From Pandoraea commovens (lineage in GTDB: Bacteria; Pseudomonadota; Gammaproteobacteria; Burkholderiales; Burkholderiaceae), in contig NZ_CABPSA010000004.1 of NCBI RefSeq assembly GCF_902459615.1, positions 62,001 to 126,000 on the forward strand: DNA of 64,000 bases, in the 5' to 3' direction. Shown piece by piece: positions 8,022 to 16,599 of this stretch (its first letter is position 1; every line of letters starts with the position of its first letter). Position numbers and translations under genes: made by a program. The notes under the pieces are model-generated. The model saw only the letters and a list, made by a program, of their open reading frames with translations. It did no database searches and had not been told where the DNA came from.

Positions 8022-8981
8022 TTACTTCGCGGCGTCTTTCCCCTGATTCGCCAGCGCGGCGCGCAAACGCGCCGGAGAGTCCGTCATCACGGCGTCGAAG
8101 CCCAGTTGCGACGCGGCTTCGAAGTCCTGCGGCGTTTCGACGCCGAAGGCGACGAGGTGCACGTCGCCGCGCGACTTGAAGCACTGCACGGCGGCCGGTG
8201 TCCACCAGTTCGCGACGATCTTCGACACGCCTTCGCCGAGCGTGAAGCGCTCCACCACCTCTACCTGGCGATGGAATTCGATGCCCGCCCACGTGCCCGG
8301 GGCGGGCGGCGCGGCGCACTGGCCCGCGAGGGCGGCGGCCACCAGACGGTTGCGTGTGGCGTCGCGCGATTCGAAGAGTTGTGCTTGCGGACGACGGGCG
8401 CGCATGCGGTCCGTCGCCTCTGCTTCCGTCGAGTAGAGGCGCACGCGCGACCAGGCGTTCGTGTCGTCGAGCACCTTGATGACGGCCTCGACCAGCGGCG
8501 CGGCAGGCGTTTGCTTCATGTCGAGCAGCACGGGCACGTTGGCGGGCACGGCGGCCAGCGCTTCGCGCAGCGTGGGGATCGGCAACGGGTGGTCGCGGAA
8601 GGGGTGGACGGTCTGGCCGTTGGCGTCCTTGCGGGAGAAGGCGTAACCGGCGTTCAGCTTCTTCACGTCGGCATAGTCGAGATCGGCGAGCTTGCCACGA
8701 CCGTCGGTCAGTGCCGAGACATCGGCTGGACGGTACATCACGGGCACACCGTCACGCGTGACCTGCACCGTCATCCACAGCGCCTGGGCGCCGTTTTGCA
8801 GCGCGTTGGTGAAGGCTTGCACGGTGTTTTCGGGGGTGTCGCCCGTGCCGCCGCGATGCGCAACGATCAACGGGGCGGCGCTGGCGGCAGACGACGCAAG
8901 CGTTCCGAAGACGCAGGCGAAGGCGGCCACGCTAATGGCTGCGAGGCGGACGGTGGAAGCGCGAAACGAAGCGGATGACAT
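8022..8981 (-). CDS. Exported GDPD-fold protein with degenerate active site
   Basis: Protein of 319 residues with a long signal peptide (to about residue 35, ...SAASAA). The mature start PLIVAHRGGTGDTPENTVQAF is the classical glycerophosphodiester phosphodiesterase opening. However, the metal-binding ExD after the second strand is replaced (ALWMTVQVTRDG in place of IELDVQLTKDG), and the catalytic HD that follows is MYRPAD. The later acidic-lysine strand is DMK. So the first His and the PENT Glu remain but other catalytic residues are missing. It may be a pseudoenzyme or use different chemistry. It follows a DeoR/GlpR-type regulator by 60 nt, probably one operon. Confidence 0.75.
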   Translation of the reverse strand: MSSASFRASTVRLAAISVAAFACVFGTLASSAASAAPLIVAHRGGTGDTPENTVQAFTNALQNGAQALWMTVQVTRDGVPVMYRPADVSALTDGRGKLADLDYADVKKLNAGYAFSRKDANGQTVHPFRDHPLPIPTLREALAAVPANVPVLLDMKQTPAAPLVEAVIKVLDDTNAWSRVRLYSTEAEATDRMRARRPQAQLFESRDATRNRLVAAALAGQCAAPPAPGTWAGIEFHRQVEVVERFTLGEGVSKIVANWWTPAAVQCFKSRGDVHLVAFGVETPQDFEAASQLGFDAVMTDSPARLRAALANQGKDAAK

Positions 8982-9041
8982 GATGTGCGGTCTCTGTCGT
9001 GGGCGTGAGCGATGAGTGTCGGAGCGTTCGAAGCGGTCTGA

Positions 9042-9800
9042 TCAAACAACGAGAATTTCGGGCGAGTCCCCGCGAATGCGATTGTTCAGCGAGGCAGGCA
9101 GTGGGGCGTCGGTAATGACGAGATCTTGCTCGTCGAGTTGCCCGCCGCGCACGCTGGGCTTGCGGGTGAACTTGTAGGCATCCGCAACAAGAATGCGGTA
9201 GCGGCTGGCGTCGCGCAGCGCTTCGCGTGAGGCCGCTTCAACGCGGTCGTAATCGAGGAGCGTGCCGTCGTCGTCGATGCCGCCCACGCTGTACACGCCC
9301 ACGTCGGCACGGTAAGCGCGAAACAGTCGGTCGGCTTCGTCGCCCAGAATCTCGGGGTTGGGCGAGCGCAGTTCGCCGCCGGGGACGATGACGCGATGTT
9401 CCGGGTTGCTCGCGAGCACCAGTGCTGCACGCAGATTGTTCGTGATGACGCACAGACGTTTGCGATGCACGAGTGCCACGGCCACCTGTTCCGGCGTGGT
9501 GCCGATGCCGAGCAGAACGGTTGCACCGTCCGGAATGCGTTCAGCCGCAGCGTGACCGATGCGCAGTTTGCCTTCGAGGTTGCGGACCCGCCGCACTTCA
9601 TAGGGCTGGTTGGCGCCCGGCGTCATCAGACGCGCACCGCCGTGATAACGGCGCAGTACATTCGCGTCGCACAGTGCATTGACGTCGCGACGAATCGTCT
9701 GCGTGGCAACGCTGAAGTGCTCGGCGAGGGCGTCGACACTCATTTCGCCGTGCTGGCGGAAGAGGGCGACGATGCGGGTCTGGCGGTCTGAAAGGTCCAT
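9042..9800 (-). CDS. DeoR/GlpR-family transcriptional regulator
   Basis: Protein of 252 residues. An N-terminal helix-turn-helix (SVDALAEHFSVATQTIRRDVNAL, about 20-42) with the family signature is followed by a DeoRC sugar-phosphate-sensing domain (VLLGIGTTPEQVA, ITNNLRAAL, GGELRSPNPEILGD, VGGIDDDGTLLD, ADAYKF). It leads the GDPD-like gene. An operator-like palindrome at 9881-9898 resembles the E. coli GlpR site, so the effector may be a glycerol-phosphate-type compound and the gene is probably autoregulated. GlpR itself is not proven because no glycerol genes are adjacent. Confidence 0.88.
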   Translation of the reverse strand: MDLSDRQTRIVALFRQHGEMSVDALAEHFSVATQTIRRDVNALCDANVLRRYHGGARLMTPGANQPYEVRRVRNLEGKLRIGHAAAERIPDGATVLLGIGTTPEQVAVALVHRKRLCVITNNLRAALVLASNPEHRVIVPGGELRSPNPEILGDEADRLFRAYRADVGVYSVGGIDDDGTLLDYDRVEAASREALRDASRYRILVADAYKFTRKPSVRGGQLDEQDLVITDAPLPASLNNRIRGDSPEILVV

Positions 9801-9880
9801 CGGACGGTCGTGATGTGCACATTCGTTCTGGAATGGGCGCCACTTTGACAGCCGAGAGTGACATTCAAATGACGATGTCG

Positions 9881-9898
9881 AATGTTCAAATGAACATT
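9881..9898. promoter_or_regulatory. GlpR-like operator upstream of deoR-type gene
   Basis: AATGTTC AAAT GAACATT is a perfect 7-bp inverted repeat. It closely resembles the GlpR operator pattern (WATGTTCGWT..ACGAACATW) and lies 81-98 nt before the regulator start on the minus strand. A weaker CATTC...GAATG pair precedes it at 9872-9884. Confidence 0.55.
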
Positions 9899-9903
9899 TT
9901 CAT

Positions 9904-10398
9904 TTAGCGAGAAGTGTTCGGATGAACTGGCGTGACAGGGGCATTCGCTTCGAACTTCGCGCGACGCGTGGAAAAGAAGGTGCGCACGTTGCGAATGTTG
10001 GCCGAGCTTTTGAAGAGCCGTCGTGCAAGTTCGTCATAGGCGGCCATGTCGGGGACTTCGGCGATGACGACGAAGTCAGGCCCCGGCGAGACGCGATAGC
10101 ACTGCGTGACGGACGGTTCGTCGCAGATGTAGGTCTCGAAGGTGTCGTAATCCTCGGCGGTCTGCCGGTCGAGGCTCACTTCTACGACGGCTGTCAGTGT
10201 CGGGCCGAGCTTCGCGGCGTCGACGATGGCGATCTGGCGGGCGATCACACCCGCCTCCCGTAGCGCGCGCACACGTCGCAAGCAGGTCGGGGCTGAGGCG
10301 TGCACCCGTCGCGACAGTTCGAGGTTCGAGATCGATGCGTCCAGTTGCAGCGCGCCGAGGATTCGTAAGTCCAGATCGTCGAGGGTGAGGCTTGGCAT
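9904..10398 (-). CDS. Lrp/AsnC-family transcriptional regulator
   Basis: Protein of 164 residues. Residues 1-60 contain the Lrp winged helix (LDDLDLRILGALQLDASISNLELSRRVHASAPTCLRRVRAL), and residues 65-145 the RAM/AsnC ligand domain (VVEVSLDRQTAEDYDTFETYI, then CYRVSPGPDFVVIAEVPDMAAYDELARRLF). It is divergent from glmS across about 160 AT-rich bases that hold three palindromes of GTGAAAT type. This suggests autoregulation and possibly control of glmS by an amino acid. The same pairing of an Lrp-type regulator with glmS is common in Burkholderiaceae. Confidence 0.9.
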   Translation of the reverse strand: MPSLTLDDLDLRILGALQLDASISNLELSRRVHASAPTCLRRVRALREAGVIARQIAIVDAAKLGPTLTAVVEVSLDRQTAEDYDTFETYICDEPSVTQCYRVSPGPDFVVIAEVPDMAAYDELARRLFKSSANIRNVRTFFSTRRAKFEANAPVTPVHPNTSR

Positions 10399-10425
10399 GG
10401 GGTTTCCGGGCAGGCATCCGATGGT

Positions 10426-10499
10426 GTGAAATTTTATTTCACAATGATGGCTGTGTGAATTTAAATTTCATGAATATAAGAAAATTGATGATTAATTTC
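10426..10499. promoter_or_regulatory. Cluster of AT-rich palindromes between lrp-type gene and glmS
   Basis: GTGAAAT TTT ATTTCAC (10426-10442) is a perfect palindrome. Similar imperfect ones follow at 10455-10471 (GTGAATTTAAATTTCAT) and 10480-10499 (GAAAATT...AATTTC). Centres are about 29 and 27 bp apart. The pattern fits cooperative Lrp-family binding in a divergent promoter. Confidence 0.55.
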
Positions 10500-10558
10500 A
10501 ATGCGTCAACTCTACCATCGCTTCACTGGCTGGCAACGACTCATTTCGGAGAAGCGTT

Positions 10559-12388
10559 ATGTGTGGAATCATCGGCGCGGTCGCGCAGCGGGACATCGTT
10601 CCCAATCTGGTCGACGGTCTGAAGCGTTTGGAGTATCGCGGGTACGACTCGTGCGGCGTCGCGCTGTATCGCGAGCGTGAGCTGGTGCGTGCGCGCAGTG
10701 TCGAGCGCGTGGCGAATCTTCAAGAGGAGGTCGGACGTCTTGGCTTGACGGGTTACACCGGTATTGCCCACACGCGTTGGGCAACGCACGGCAAGCCGGT
10801 CACGGACAACGCACATCCGCACTTCTCGCCGAATGCCGAGACTCCGCGTATCGCGCTTTCGCACAACGGCATCATCGAGAACCACGAGGAACTGCACTCG
10901 GCGCTTGAGGCGCAAGGCTATGTTTTCGCGAGCCAGACGGACAGCGAAGTCATCGCGCATCTGATCGACCATCTGTACGACGGCGACTTGTTCGAGGCGG
11001 TGAAGTCGGCAGCGGCGCGACTGCGCGGCAGCTACGCGATTGCGGTGATCTGTCGCGACGAGCCGCATCGTCTCGTCGGCGCGCGCGATGGCATGCCCTT
11101 GATTCTCGGTGTGGGTGACGGCGAGAACTTCATCGCGTCCGACGCGATTGCGCTCGCCAACGTCACCGACCGCATCGTCTATCTGGAGAACGGCGACGTT
11201 GCGGACGTGCAACTGCATCGCTATTGGGTCGTGGACGCTCAGGGACAGCGCGTGGAGCGTGCGGTGAACCGGGTGGCAGCGCACAGCGGTGCGGCGGATC
11301 TCGGACCGTATCGCTATTACATGCAGAAGGAAATCTTCGAGCAGCCGCGAGCCGTCGCCGACACGCTGCTGGACGTCACGTCGATCATGCCGGAGTTGTT
11401 CGGCGATAACGCGTGGCGCGTGTTCAACGCGGTGGACTCTGTGTTGTTGCTCGCTTGCGGCGGCAGCTATCACGCAGCGCTCACGGCGAAGTACTGGATC
11501 GAGAGTCTCGCGCAGGTGCCGGTGAATGTGGAGATCGCGAGCGAGTATCGCTACCGCGACAGCGTGGCGAATCCGAAGACGCTGGTCGTCGCGGTCTCGC
11601 AGAGCGGGGAGACGGCGGACGTGCTCGGCGCGGTCCACGTCGCCAAGCAACGCGGGATGTTGCACACGCTGGCGATCTGCAACGTGGCGACGAGTGCACT
11701 GGCGCGCGAGTGTGCGCTGACGTTTTTCACACGGGCAGGGGTGGAGATCGGTGTGGCGTCGACCAAGGCATTCACGACGCAACTGGTGTCGCTGTTCATT
11801 CTGGCGCTGACGCTGGCGCAGAGCCGCAACCGATTGTCGGACGAGGACGAGCAGCAGCATCTGAAAGCGTTGCGTCACTTGCCGGATGCGATTGCCAAGG
11901 TGCTCGCGCTGGAGCCGCAGATCATTGCGTGGGCGGAGCAACTGACACGGCGTCAGGACATTCTCTTCCTCGGACGCGGCCTGCACTTTCCGGTGGCGAT
12001 GGAAGGCGCGCTGAAGATGAAAGAGATCTCGTACATACACGCAGAAGCGTATCCGGCGGGGGAGCTCAAGCACGGGCCGCTGGCGCTGGTGAGCGATGAG
12101 ATGCCGGTGGTGGCGGTTGCACCGAACGACCGTCTGCTGGAGAAGCTGAAATCGAACATGCACGAAGTGAGCGCGCGCAACGGCAAGCTGTACGTTTTTG
12201 CGGACAGCGATTGCGGGTTATCGCCGGGGCCGGATATTGAAGTGATTCGGCTGACCGAACATTACGGTCTGCTGTCCCCGATTCTTCACACCATCCCGAT
12301 GCAGTTGCTCGCGTATCACGCCGCCGTTGCGCGTGGCACAGACGTGGATAAGCCTCGAAATTTGGCAAAGTCGGTGACGGTGGAGTAG
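10559..12388 (+). CDS. glmS: Glutamine-fructose-6-phosphate aminotransferase (isomerizing)
   Basis: Enzyme of 609 residues that makes glucosamine-6-phosphate from fructose-6-phosphate and glutamine, the first committed step to peptidoglycan and LPS amino sugars. Cys2 is the N-terminal nucleophile of the glutaminase domain (MCGIIGAV; later [10 protein letters not shown] and SHNGIIENH). Two SIS domains follow ([10 protein letters not shown] about 300, [45 protein letters not shown]), and the C-terminus [13 protein letters not shown] is the canonical tail. GGAG precedes the start by 7 nt. No glmS ribozyme is expected or seen in this Gram-negative leader. Confidence 0.97.
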   Translation: MCGIIGAVAQRDIVPNLVDGLKRLEYRGYDSCGVALYRERELVRARSVERVANLQEEVGRLGLTGYTGIAHTRWATHGKPVTDNAHPHFSPNAETPRIALSHNGIIENHEELHSALEAQGYVFASQTDSEVIAHLIDHLYDGDLFEAVKSAAARLRGSYAIAVICRDEPHRLVGARDGMPLILGVGDGENFIASDAIALANVTDRIVYLENGDVADVQLHRYWVVDAQGQRVERAVNRVAAHSGAADLGPYRYYMQKEIFEQPRAVADTLLDVTSIMPELFGDNAWRVFNAVDSVLLLACGGSYHAALTAKYWIESLAQVPVNVEIASEYRYRDSVANPKTLVVAVSQSGETADVLGAVHVAKQRGMLHTLAICNVATSALARECALTFFTRAGVEIGVASTKAFTTQLVSLFILALTLAQSRNRLSDEDEQQHLKALRHLPDAIAKVLALEPQIIAWAEQLTRRQDILFLGRGLHFPVAMEGALKMKEISYIHAEAYPAGELKHGPLALVSDEMPVVAVAPNDRLLEKLKSNMHEVSARNGKLYVFADSDCGLSPGPDIEVIRLTEHYGLLSPILHTIPMQLLAYHAAVARGTDVDKPRNLAKSVTVE

Positions 12389-12457
12389 TCATGTGGGGCG
12401 TAGCGCCGGGTCCTCACCAAGCAGTTGCCGAGCCCCCAATTGCGAACCCACGTGCGG

Positions 12458-12811
12458 CTATGCCAGAGCGCTGGAACTCCTATCGATGACAAAAAGCTCA
12501 TTCACGAATTCACGCGTGCCTGCGGAAGCGGCCAGACTGAGGACGCTCGTTGGCGCGCTTGCCTTGGCCGGTGTCGCATCCTCCCCGACGGTCACATTGA
12601 CGATTGCCTTCCCCGAAGTGGGGAATGTCGGAAACACGCCTGTAATCTGAGAGTCGCTGACGATGGTGAAGCTGCTCGCAGGGATCTTCCTGGATGCGGA
12701 ATCGACGAAGTACACCTGTACCGCTTTCGAAAATCCCGTTCCAGTGATGGCGAACTGGGTGCCGCCCGCGCGGTCAACCTGGGTGTTGGAGAGGTTGGTG
12801 ATGGTCGCCAT
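12458..12811 (-). CDS. Solitary IPT/TIG-domain protein
   Basis: Protein of 117 residues (MATITNLSNTQVDRAGGTQFAITGTGFSKAVQVYF...). The first 80 residues fit one immunoglobulin-like TIG domain: the GGTQFAITGTGF turn, then VYFVDSASRKIPASSFTIVSDSQITGVFP and a final VNVTVG strand. No signal peptide or membrane segment is seen, which is unusual because TIG domains normally occur in exported or multi-domain proteins. The C-terminal 35 residues look disordered. GAGAGA lies about 8 nt before the start. Neighbours give no functional clue. Confidence 0.65.
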   Translation of the reverse strand: MATITNLSNTQVDRAGGTQFAITGTGFSKAVQVYFVDSASRKIPASSFTIVSDSQITGVFPTFPTSGKAIVNVTVGEDATPAKASAPTSVLSLAASAGTREFVNELFVIDRSSSALA

Positions 12812-12964
12812 AATGTCTCTCGATCAGGGATGTGCAAATGACGCTCGCCAAACGACGGTAAGCGTTTCGGACCTGCCGCCGGACGACAAGCTGGCGGCGC
12901 TTTCAATCTAGGTGACGCTGGCCAATTGCGCACCTGTCAACCCTGACAGTGGCGCTCAGAAACG

Positions 12965-12993
12965 ACAAAGCCCCGCGCTTGGCGGGGCTTTGT
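12965..12993 (-). terminator. Terminator after MFS exporter gene
   Basis: ACAAAGCCCCGC (12965-12976) pairs perfectly with GCGGGGCTTTGT (12982-12993). It lies just beyond the stop of the minus-strand MFS gene at 13016. Confidence 0.8.
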
Positions 12994-13015
12994 ATGATGG
13001 CTCGGTCAAACGTGG

Positions 13016-14434
13016 TCAGTGAGCGCGTTTCCCGACCAACCGTAATCCACTCGCCAGACACCCGGCCGCCGAAAACGCTGCACCCCATGCCAGCGCCCAC
13101 GTCGAACCGTGCGTGCCGAACAGGCCCAGTGCCAGTGCGACGAGTGCGGCACCCGTCGCCTGCCCCAGTAGGCGTGACGTCCCGACCATCCCGCTCGCGC
13201 CACCGCTGCGCTCCGGCGGTGCGCTGTGCATGAATGCCTTCAGGTTCGGCGACTGAAAGAAACCGAAGCCCAGCCCGCACAATCCCATACGCCAGCCGAT
13301 ATCCCATAACTGCGCATGCTCGGGCATGATCGCCAGCAACGCCATGCCCGCACTCAGCATGGCCAGCCCGATCGCACCCAGTGCGCCCGGGGGATATTTG
13401 TCCGACAGACGTCCGGCCACTGGCGCAATCGCGGCCACGAAGAACGGCCACGGCGTCATCAGGAAACCCGTTTCGATAGGGCTGCGATGCAGCACGTTCT
13501 CGAAGTAGAAGGGCAGCGAGACCAGTCCCAACCCTTGCGTCGCGAAGGCGCAGATGGCTGTGAGCGTCGACAACGCGAACGCGGGCAGACGCATCAGATC
13601 GACCGGCAGCATCGGCGCACGATGGCCGCGCTCGCGTCGGATCAACGCCCAGCCGAAGACGAGCGCGCCGATGAAGCAGGCCAGCGTCAGATGCCAGTCG
13701 GCCTGCTGCGCACTTTGGCTAAGCGCAAAGATCAGCAGCGAGAACGTCAGCACGTTGAGCAACGCCGCAATCATGTCCGGCTTGTGCTCGCTGCGCGGCG
13801 TGTCGGGCAAGTTGCGACGCGAGAATGCCAGCGCCAGCAACGCCGTCGGCACGTTGATCAGGAACAGCCACGGCCAGCTCGCGAATGCCAGCACGAGCGA
13901 CGCGACCGTCGGCCCGATGGCGAACGAGATGCCGACGATCAGGGCGTTCAGCCCGACACCACGTCCCAACTGCGCCGCCGGATACAGGAAGCGGATCAGC
14001 GCAATGTTCACGCTCATGACCGCTGCGGCGCCCACGCCTTGCAGCACACGCGCCCCCGCAAGGAAGCCGAGCGACGGCGAGAGCGCGCACAGCAGCGACG
14101 CGGCGAGAAACACCGCCACGCCCCACATGAACACACGCTTGTGGCCAACGCGCTCACCCAGCGATGCGAAGGGCAGCAGCGTTGCGACCATCGCCAACTG
14201 GTAGGCGTTGACGATCCAGACAGAGGCGGACGGCGTCGTATTCAGATCGAGCGCCATCTGCGGCAAGGCCGTGTTGGCGATGGCGGTATCGAGACTGGCG
14301 AGCGAGACGGCGAGCAAAATCGCCGTCATGGCGAGCCCGCGTCCGGTGGCAGGGAGCTCGTGCAATTGCGCCGCGGCAGGGGCGGGCGGCGCGCTTGCCG
14401 CCGATGTGTCGGCGGTCGGAGGCAGCGACGACAT
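13016..14434 (-). CDS. DHA2-type MFS drug exporter
   Basis: Inner-membrane protein of 472 residues with about 14 hydrophobic segments, the EmrB/QacA pattern of proton-driven multidrug efflux. Visible signatures are LDTAIANTALPQMALDL in helix 1 (motif D1), LGERVGHKRVFMWG in loop 2-3 (motif A), RVLQGVGAAAVMSVNIALIR (motif B) and GPTVASLVLAFASWPWLFLINVP (motif C), characteristic of antiporters. The N-terminal 25 residues are Pro/Ala rich. It starts 6 nt after the stop of a FrnE-type oxidoreductase and is probably co-transcribed with it. Confidence 0.88.
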   Translation of the reverse strand: MSSLPPTADTSAASAPPAPAAAQLHELPATGRGLAMTAILLAVSLASLDTAIANTALPQMALDLNTTPSASVWIVNAYQLAMVATLLPFASLGERVGHKRVFMWGVAVFLAASLLCALSPSLGFLAGARVLQGVGAAAVMSVNIALIRFLYPAAQLGRGVGLNALIVGISFAIGPTVASLVLAFASWPWLFLINVPTALLALAFSRRNLPDTPRSEHKPDMIAALLNVLTFSLLIFALSQSAQQADWHLTLACFIGALVFGWALIRRERGHRAPMLPVDLMRLPAFALSTLTAICAFATQGLGLVSLPFYFENVLHRSPIETGFLMTPWPFFVAAIAPVAGRLSDKYPPGALGAIGLAMLSAGMALLAIMPEHAQLWDIGWRMGLCGLGFGFFQSPNLKAFMHSAPPERSGGASGMVGTSRLLGQATGAALVALALGLFGTHGSTWALAWGAAFSAAGCLASGLRLVGKRAH

Positions 14435-14440
14435 GACGGA

Positions 14441-15094
14441 TCAGCCCTCGGCCAGAATCTGACGGATGGCTTGCTCGAAGACTTCCGGCGGCTGTCCGCC
14501 GCTCACGAGATGTCGGTTGTTGAAGATGATCGCCGGTACCGAGCTGATGCCGAGATTCTGATAGTGGCGCTCCAGCGCACGCACCTGATCGGCATACTCG
14601 TGCGTCGACAGAATCTCGCGCGCGCGAGTGGTGTCGAGACCGGCCTGTTGCGCGGCGTCGACGAGCACTTCGGGATCGCTCGTGCGCTTGCCGTCGACAA
14701 AGTACGCGCGGAACAGGGCTTCCTTGAGGGCGAGCTGTTTGTCGTTACCCACGGTCTGCGCCCAGTGCAGCAGTCGATGCGCGTCGAACGTGTTGTAAGC
14801 GTGCGTGCGCAACTCCATGCGCATCGGGAAACCTTCGGCGGCAGCACGGGCACTGATGTTCGCCCGGTTCTGCGCCATCTGCTCCGGCGAGAGACCGTAC
14901 TTGCGCGACATGTAGTCGGCAAGCGGCACGCCCTCGACCGGCATGTCGGGGTTCAACTCGAACGGGCTGAAGTGCAGGTCGGCTTCGACCTCGTTGCCCA
15001 GACGGGCGAGCGCGGTCTTCAATGAGGCGAGACCGATGGCGCACCACGGGCAGGCGACATCGGAGACAAAGTCAATCTTGAGAGTGGCAGGCAT
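14441..15094 (-). CDS. DsbA-family FrnE-like oxidoreductase
   Basis: Protein of 217 residues with a thioredoxin fold and the active site CPWC (C15-C18) right after the first strand, followed by the helical insertion of FrnE/2-hydroxychromene isomerase-like proteins and a cis-Pro loop (GISSVPAIIFNN). No signal peptide is present, so it acts in the cytoplasm. ATG 15094 is chosen because residue 1 then matches the family start (MPATLKIDFVSDVACPWC); the frame continues upstream to 15205. The role may be thiol-disulfide chemistry linked to the exporter that follows. Confidence 0.88.
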   Translation of the reverse strand: MPATLKIDFVSDVACPWCAIGLASLKTALARLGNEVEADLHFSPFELNPDMPVEGVPLADYMSRKYGLSPEQMAQNRANISARAAAEGFPMRMELRTHAYNTFDAHRLLHWAQTVGNDKQLALKEALFRAYFVDGKRTSDPEVLVDAAQQAGLDTTRAREILSTHEYADQVRALERHYQNLGISSVPAIIFNNRHLVSGGQPPEVFEQAIRQILAEG

Positions 15095-15132
15095 GATCTG
15101 ACGGCGCCAAAGCGGCGCGTGCAATGAAAAAC

Positions 15133-15151
15133 GCGTCGCCTTGCGCGACGC
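15133..15151 (-). terminator. Terminator-like hairpin in the frnE-type leader
   Basis: GCGTCGC (15133-15139) pairs with GCGACGC (15145-15151). On the minus strand the stem is followed by GTTTTTC. It sits 39-57 nt before the minus-strand start codon, with no minus-strand gene ending upstream, so it may attenuate the operon rather than end a gene. Confidence 0.4.
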
Positions 15152-15363
15152 AACATGGCAATCGTCGCACAAATCGATAAATCTCGCCGATTCCCACGCC
15201 GTCATGTCCGGAACCCTTTGCCCCTGCGCATTTTGGGCTAAGGTGACGGAGCTGCGCGATGCCGATGGATGTTTTGATGACCGGAATCAATGTTTCGTCT
15301 GATGAATCGCTTCGCGGATGCCTCCGTTGTCTTCCCCCCAGACTGACCTACAAGGAGTCCGAT

Positions 15364-15876
15364 ATGCTGTCTGTTGCCGATCTCGTCGCCTCGCTGGGGC
15401 TGATGCCACACCCTGAGGGCGGGCATTACCGCGAGACGTACCGCGCCGCCGGAACGGTCGCCGCCGACGCGCTGTCCGGTGTTTTTTCCGGGCCACGCAG
15501 CATTTCCACTGCGATTCTCTATTTGCTCGAAGCAAACGACTTTTCCGCGTTTCATCGCATTCGTAGCGACGAAGTCTGGCACTTTCATCTCGGCGGCACG
15601 CTCTGGATTCACGAGATCGATCCGTCCGGCCACCTCACCACAACATATCTCGGACACGATGTCGGGAACGGCGAGCAGTTGCAGCATGTGGTGCCCGCAG
15701 GTCACTGGTTCGCCGCGCAGCCCGCACCGTCGACAAGTTTTGCGCTGGTCGGATGCACCGTCGCGCCGGGCTTCGCCTTCGAAGACTTCGAGATGGCCGA
15801 CCCGGCGGCGCTCGCCGCGCAGTGGCCGTCGCATGGTGAGCTGATCGCGCGACTGGGGCGCGGCGCGTCTGCGTGA
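15364..15876 (+). CDS. Cupin_5 (DUF985) protein
   Basis: Protein of 170 residues. The opening LGLMPHPEGGHYRETYRA is the standard DUF985 start, and the barrel continues with AILYLLEANDFSAFHRIRSDEVWHFHLGG, including His/Glu/Asp residues that could bind a metal. The C-terminal part APGFAFEDFEMAD is conserved in the family. Biochemical function is unknown. The start is fixed by AAGGAG at 15352-15357. It is followed 84 nt later by a flavin reductase-like gene on the same strand. Confidence 0.85.
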   Translation: MLSVADLVASLGLMPHPEGGHYRETYRAAGTVAADALSGVFSGPRSISTAILYLLEANDFSAFHRIRSDEVWHFHLGGTLWIHEIDPSGHLTTTYLGHDVGNGEQLQHVVPAGHWFAAQPAPSTSFALVGCTVAPGFAFEDFEMADPAALAAQWPSHGELIARLGRGASA

Positions 15877-15960
15877 TCACGGGCTTGAACGCGTTGAAGC
15901 GGTCGACGGACGCAACCTCGCAGAGTGCGATAGCATCGACGCAATCCCGCAACACAGCTG

Positions 15961-16599
15961 ATGACTGACGCTATGTCCCATCCCGATGACGTTCACTTCT
16001 ATGACCCGGCCAAAGGCCACGGCCTGTCTCACGACCCGTTCAAGGCGATTGTCGCGCCGCGCGTGATCGGCTGGATTTCGAGCCGTGACGCGCAAGGTCG
16101 CGTCAACCTCGCGCCGTATAGCTTCTTCGGCGCCTTCGCGTCGTTCCCGGCCATCATCGGTTTTTGCAGCGAGGGTTACAAGGACTCGATCGCGAACATC
16201 GAAGCCACGCGTGAGTTCGTTTGGAACCTGACGAGCAAGTCGCTCGTCGAGCAAATGAACCGGACGTCTGCCCCCGTGCCGCATGAGGTCGACGAGTTCG
16301 AACTGGCTGGCTTGACCAAAGCGCCTGGCGTCAATGTGGACGTGCCGCACGTGGCCGAGTCGCCCGCATCGCTCGAATGCAAGCTGCTGCAAATCGTGCG
16401 CATGCACGATCTCGACGGCAAACCGATGAACAACTGGCTTGCGCTGGGGCAGGTGGTCGGCGTGCACATCCGTCGCGAGTTCCTGCGAGAGGACGGTCTC
16501 TTCGACACGGCCAAAGCACATCCGGTCATGCGCGCGGGTTATCTCGGCGACTATGCCGAGATCGGTCCGATGTTCGATCTGCGTCGTCCGAAGGCCTGA
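15961..16599 (+). CDS. Flavin reductase-like FMN-binding protein
   Basis: Protein of 212 residues with the split-barrel flavin reductase fold (PF01613): a YDPAKGHGL opening, then VAPRVIGWISSRDAQGRVNLAPYSFFGAFASFPAIIGF and TREFVWNLTSKSLVEQMN. These are typical FMN-contact segments. Proteins of this group bind FMN, and some reduce it with NAD(P)H, but the partner is unknown here. ATG 15961 is used; ATG 15973 is equally possible because no strong ribosome site is visible. It may share a transcript with the upstream cupin gene. Confidence 0.85.
   Translation: MTDAMSHPDDVHFYDPAKGHGLSHDPFKAIVAPRVIGWISSRDAQGRVNLAPYSFFGAFASFPAIIGFCSEGYKDSIANIEATREFVWNLTSKSLVEQMNRTSAPVPHEVDEFELAGLTKAPGVNVDVPHVAESPASLECKLLQIVRMHDLDGKPMNNWLALGQVVGVHIRREFLREDGLFDTAKAHPVMRAGYLGDYAEIGPMFDLRRPKA

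Noticed and set aside
10541-12163. Long minus-strand frame opposite glmS
   Set aside because: Arg/His/Val-rich shadow of a well-identified gene; no ribosome site.
13316-15025. 569-codon plus-strand frame across the MFS and FrnE genes
   Set aside because: Gln/Arg-rich composition typical of antisense frames in GC-rich DNA; it spans two real genes.
15095-15205. Longer N-terminus for the FrnE-like protein
   Set aside because: The extra 37 residues place CPWC far from the start, unlike relatives, and cross the hairpin at 15133-15151.
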